The position numbers and the translations under genes are program-made. DNA of 64,000 nt from JAFGPL01 sp046485045. Lineage in GTDB: Bacteria > Bacteroidota > Bacteroidia > Bacteroidales > UBA10428. Position 1 is the stretch's first letter, and each line of letters opens with the position of its first letter. This document shows, in pieces, positions 62,598 through 64,000 of the stretch. The notes under the pieces were generated by a model. That model was not told the origin of the DNA. It made no database searches and saw nothing but the letters and a program-made list of their open reading frames with translations. The stretch is from assembly GCA_046485045.1 (NCBI GenBank), contig JAWOHT010000200.1, forward strand, positions 62,001-126,000. The letters are read 5' to 3'.

Positions 62598-62825
62598 TTA
62601 AAGTTCATCTTCCACCTTTCCCAAAGTATTAAGCAAATCATATATATCAACTTTCAAAATCTTCGCCACCCTATAAAGTGTCTCTATCGAAGGTTGAATT
62701 TCGTTTCTGCACCATAGAGATACTGTATTTGGTTTTTTCCCCATTTGTTCTGCCAGCCATTTAATTGTTTTTTCCTGATCGGCAAGTACTACTCTTATCT
62801 TATTAAATTTAATGTTTTTAGCCAT
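62598..62825 (-). CDS. XRE-family regulator, probable controller (C) protein
   Basis: This helix-turn-helix protein of 75 residues is one HTH_3 domain: KTIKWLAEQMGKKPNTVSLW, then IQPSIETLYRVAKILKVDIY. Small XRE proteins upstream of RM genes often act as controller proteins that delay restriction until DNA is methylated. It starts the minus-strand operon with the type IIG enzyme 65 bases on. A TATATTTG element lies 22 bases upstream and an ACTGAGT dyad further up. It is not near the HipA-like gene, so it is not a HipB. Confidence 0.85.
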   Translation of the reverse strand: MAKNIKFNKIRVVLADQEKTIKWLAEQMGKKPNTVSLWCRNEIQPSIETLYRVAKILKVDIYDLLNTLGKVEDEL

Positions 62826-62846
62826 TGTCGAATTATATTATATAAA

Positions 62847-62854
62847 CAAATATA
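62847..62854 (-). promoter_or_regulatory. -7 promoter element TATATTTG of the XRE-RM-TIR operon
   Basis: On the minus strand this is TATATTTG, a full match, 22 bases before the XRE ATG. The dyad ACT-G-AGT at 62868-62874 lies between it and the expected -33 region, where a controller protein could bind. The operator idea is inference. Confidence 0.5.
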
Positions 62855-62997
62855 GCAAACATTAATAACTGAGTATTTATATATGAAATAGTATATATAC
62901 GTATTAAAATTAATTATATAATTATATATAAATTGTATTTAATTAATATATTTAATACTTTTACACATATCATTAATTTATTAATTATTTCTGTAGT

Positions 62998-63117
62998 ATG
63001 AATAGTAATGGCAATGTAATTATTGAGATTATCAGGGAAGACATGCGATTTAACCAATACAACTCTGCCCTCAGATAACTTGGAATTGAAGTTTATGAAT
63101 TTGACCTTTTGAATTGA
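62998..63117 (+). pseudogene. Stop-interrupted small reading frame
   Basis: From the ATG at 62998 the frame gives 26 codons ending REDMRFNQYNSALR, then TAA at 63076-63078. It continues in the same frame as LGIEVYEFDLLN to a TGA at 63115-63117. The two parts read as one small protein (about 39 residues) broken by a stop. I do not recognise a family; it could be a decayed gene or chance. Confidence 0.3.
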
Positions 63118-63145
63118 GCAAATGTGAAAGTTTCACCATTGAGCC

Positions 63146-63199
63146 AAAAAATCAGTTTGAAGTGTATTCATCTCCTGCTCAAGACTCACACTCCAAACT
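63146..63199 (-). repeat. 54-base repeat, copy 2 (terminator of tRNA-Pro; right boundary of the island)
   Basis: This is the second copy of the 53604-53657 repeat, one mismatch. On the minus strand it follows tRNA-Pro by a few bases: a stem of 15 bases with one mismatch (63188-63202 pairs with 63151-63165), a 22-base loop, then six T. It therefore reads as an intrinsic terminator for the tRNA. The 3' extension GAT completes the stem here but is missing in copy 1. Confidence 0.9.
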
Positions 63200-63206
63200 G
63201 ATTCTG

Positions 63207-63279
63207 TCGGGGTGAGAAGACTCGAACTTCCGACCCCCACGTCCCGAACGTGGTACGCTACCAACTGCGCTACACCCCG
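63207..63279 (-). tRNA. tRNA-Pro (anticodon CGG)
   Basis: On the minus strand the acceptor CGGGGTG pairs with CACCCCG and the discriminator is A. The D arm contains AGTTGGTAGC. The anticodon stem CCACG/CGTGG encloses TTCGGGA, anticodon CGG (plus-strand 63244-63246). The T arm has GTTCGAGTC. CCA is not encoded. Confidence 0.97.
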
Positions 63280-63370
63280 ATTATTTTATTTAAATACCTT
63301 TTGTTATTGTATCGCTTACCTCATAGCCTTATCAATACCGGTAAAATAACTAAAAAGCCCACAAAAATAA

Positions 63371-64000
63371 CTATTCTTCCGGTATGGTAAAATTTTCTTT
63401 TAATAAAATTTCTTTTTCTATCGGTACAACCCCTACTTTCTCGCAAACAAGTCCTCCTGCAAGATTGGACAAGGCAGCCGTTTGCTTTGGCGACAAGCCG
63501 GCAGCAAGGCAGAGCGCCGCTGTGGCAATTACTGTGTCGCCGGCGCCTGAAACATCGGCAATATCGCGCACTACGGCCGGCATTATATGGTATGAATTTT
63601 TCTCGCTGATAAGCATACCCAGTTCCGAAAGGGTTACCATTACAAACCGATGGGCGTTTTTCTTATGCAATACTTGGGCAGCATTATATAGCGAGTTAAA
63701 ATCTTTTTTATCAATATGTATGTTTAATCCTTCGGTAAGTTCTTTAAAATTAGGCTTGAAAAGGGTTGCCCCATGATAATGCGCAAAGTTGCGTTTTTTA
63801 GGATCAACCAGTACGGGTATTTTTTTTTCTCCGGCAAGCAAAATGACTGCATCAATCACCTGCCTTGTAATCACCCCTTTATCATAATCCTGGAAAATAA
63901 CAGCATCGGGTCTGATTGTGTTCATAACAGATTTAATTCTGTTAATCAGTATGTTTTCAAGCTGAGGTTCGAGATAATCCTCCATCTCGTGGTCAACCCG
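63371..64000 (-). CDS. PfkB-family kinase, probable D-glycero-beta-D-manno-heptose-7-phosphate kinase (3' part)
   Basis: The gene runs off the right edge, so the N-terminus is missing; the visible part has about 209 codons including RVDHEMEDYLEP at the edge. PfkB signatures are IFQDYDKGVIT, PVLVDPKKRNFAHYHGATLFKPN and the catalytic loop DVSGAGDTVIATAAL with its Asp. The DPKKRNF and FKPNFKEL patterns match domain I of HldE/RfaE1, which phosphorylates heptose-7-phosphate for the LPS core precursor ADP-heptose. No cytidylyl/adenylyltransferase domain follows, so this is the single-domain kinase form (HldA-like). ORF stop at 63371. Confidence 0.8.
   Translation of the reverse strand, partial: RVDHEMEDYLEPQLENILINRIKSVMNTIRPDAVIFQDYDKGVITRQVIDAVILLAGEKKIPVLVDPKKRNFAHYHGATLFKPNFKELTEGLNIHIDKKDFNSLYNAAQVLHKKNAHRFVMVTLSELGMLISEKNSYHIMPAVVRDIADVSGAGDTVIATAALCLAAGLSPKQTAALSNLAGGLVCEKVGVVPIEKEILLKENFTIPEE

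Larger units (their letters stand above)
62826..63206. other. Island right edge: AT-rich promoter region, gene relic and repeat copy 2
   Basis: About 380 bases between the XRE gene and tRNA-Pro. They hold the XRE promoter and a very AT-rich stretch (62875-62997) with the palindrome GTATATATAC at 62891-62900. A stop-interrupted small frame (62998-63117) and repeat copy 2 (63146-63199) follow. Confidence 0.5.

Noticed and set aside
62598..62825. XRE protein as the HipB antitoxin of the HipA-like kinase
   Set aside because: It lies about 7 kb away and heads the RM operon, with two large genes between. A controller role fits better.
53658..63145. Integrase or transposase for the island
   Set aside because: All frames between the repeats were considered; none has tyrosine-recombinase, serine-recombinase or DDE features.
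1..64000. CRISPR arrays, rRNA genes and insertion sequences
   Set aside because: No regularly spaced direct repeats, no rRNA sequence and no terminal inverted repeats with a transposase were found.

Overview
The window is a piece of a Bacteroidota chromosome, most likely from the Bacteroidales or a close order. The clues are the type IX secretion (T9SS) and gliding genes (porX, porW/sprE, gldH, PorP/SprF, a type B sorting domain), Bacteroidota-type -7 promoter elements (TAnnTTTG), and AT-rich housekeeping operons in orders known from that phylum. No species can be named from the sequence alone.

Layout. 0-8.6 kb: a FabH-like synthase and an SDR reductase; a minus-strand operon of a DUF4783-like protein, nadC and a YihY/BrkB membrane protein; then rlmH with a very large NtrY-like histidine kinase. 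8.7-19.5 kb: a surface-protein locus with a 1366-residue T9SS type B cargo, its PorP/SprF partner, a PD40/PKD protein, a secreted unknown and a propeller sensor fused to a PP2C phosphatase. 19.5-29.7 kb: a pseudouridine synthase, glmM, a MacA/permease/TolC-like efflux set without an ATPase gene, a lipoprotein metallopeptidase and alanine dehydrogenase. 29.9-40 kb, mostly minus strand: porW-porX-tsaE, mrp-nifU, and holB-ricT-gldH-trmB with an alkyltransferase-like gene. 40.2-53.3 kb: pgk, proC, cysE, cysK, tatD, ansA, tRNA-Ser(GGA), an ExbB/ExbD set, a glycosyltransferase, an ECF sigma factor, rsmG, a PP2C phosphatase and a single-domain response regulator, then tRNA-Ser(GCT).

53.5-63.2 kb is an accessory defence island. 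It is bounded by two copies of a 54-base repeat (one mismatch). The right copy is also the apparent terminator of tRNA-Pro(CGG). Between the copies, all on the minus strand, lie an XRE regulator, a type IIG restriction-modification enzyme and a TIR-domain protein in one tight operon, then a HipA-like kinase with a DUF3037-like partner. Small gene relics and a patch of unlike base composition lie at the edges. No integrase was found. The window closes with the 3' part of a heptose-7-phosphate kinase gene.

The housekeeping genes fall into short operons. Two themes link them: the T9SS (cargo, SprF, PorW, PorX, GldH) and phosphorylation signalling (NtrY-like kinase, propeller/PP2C sensor, PP2C phosphatase, response regulator, ECF sigma factor). 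The most promising new biology is the XRE/RM-IIG/TIR operon and the repeat that frames the island.
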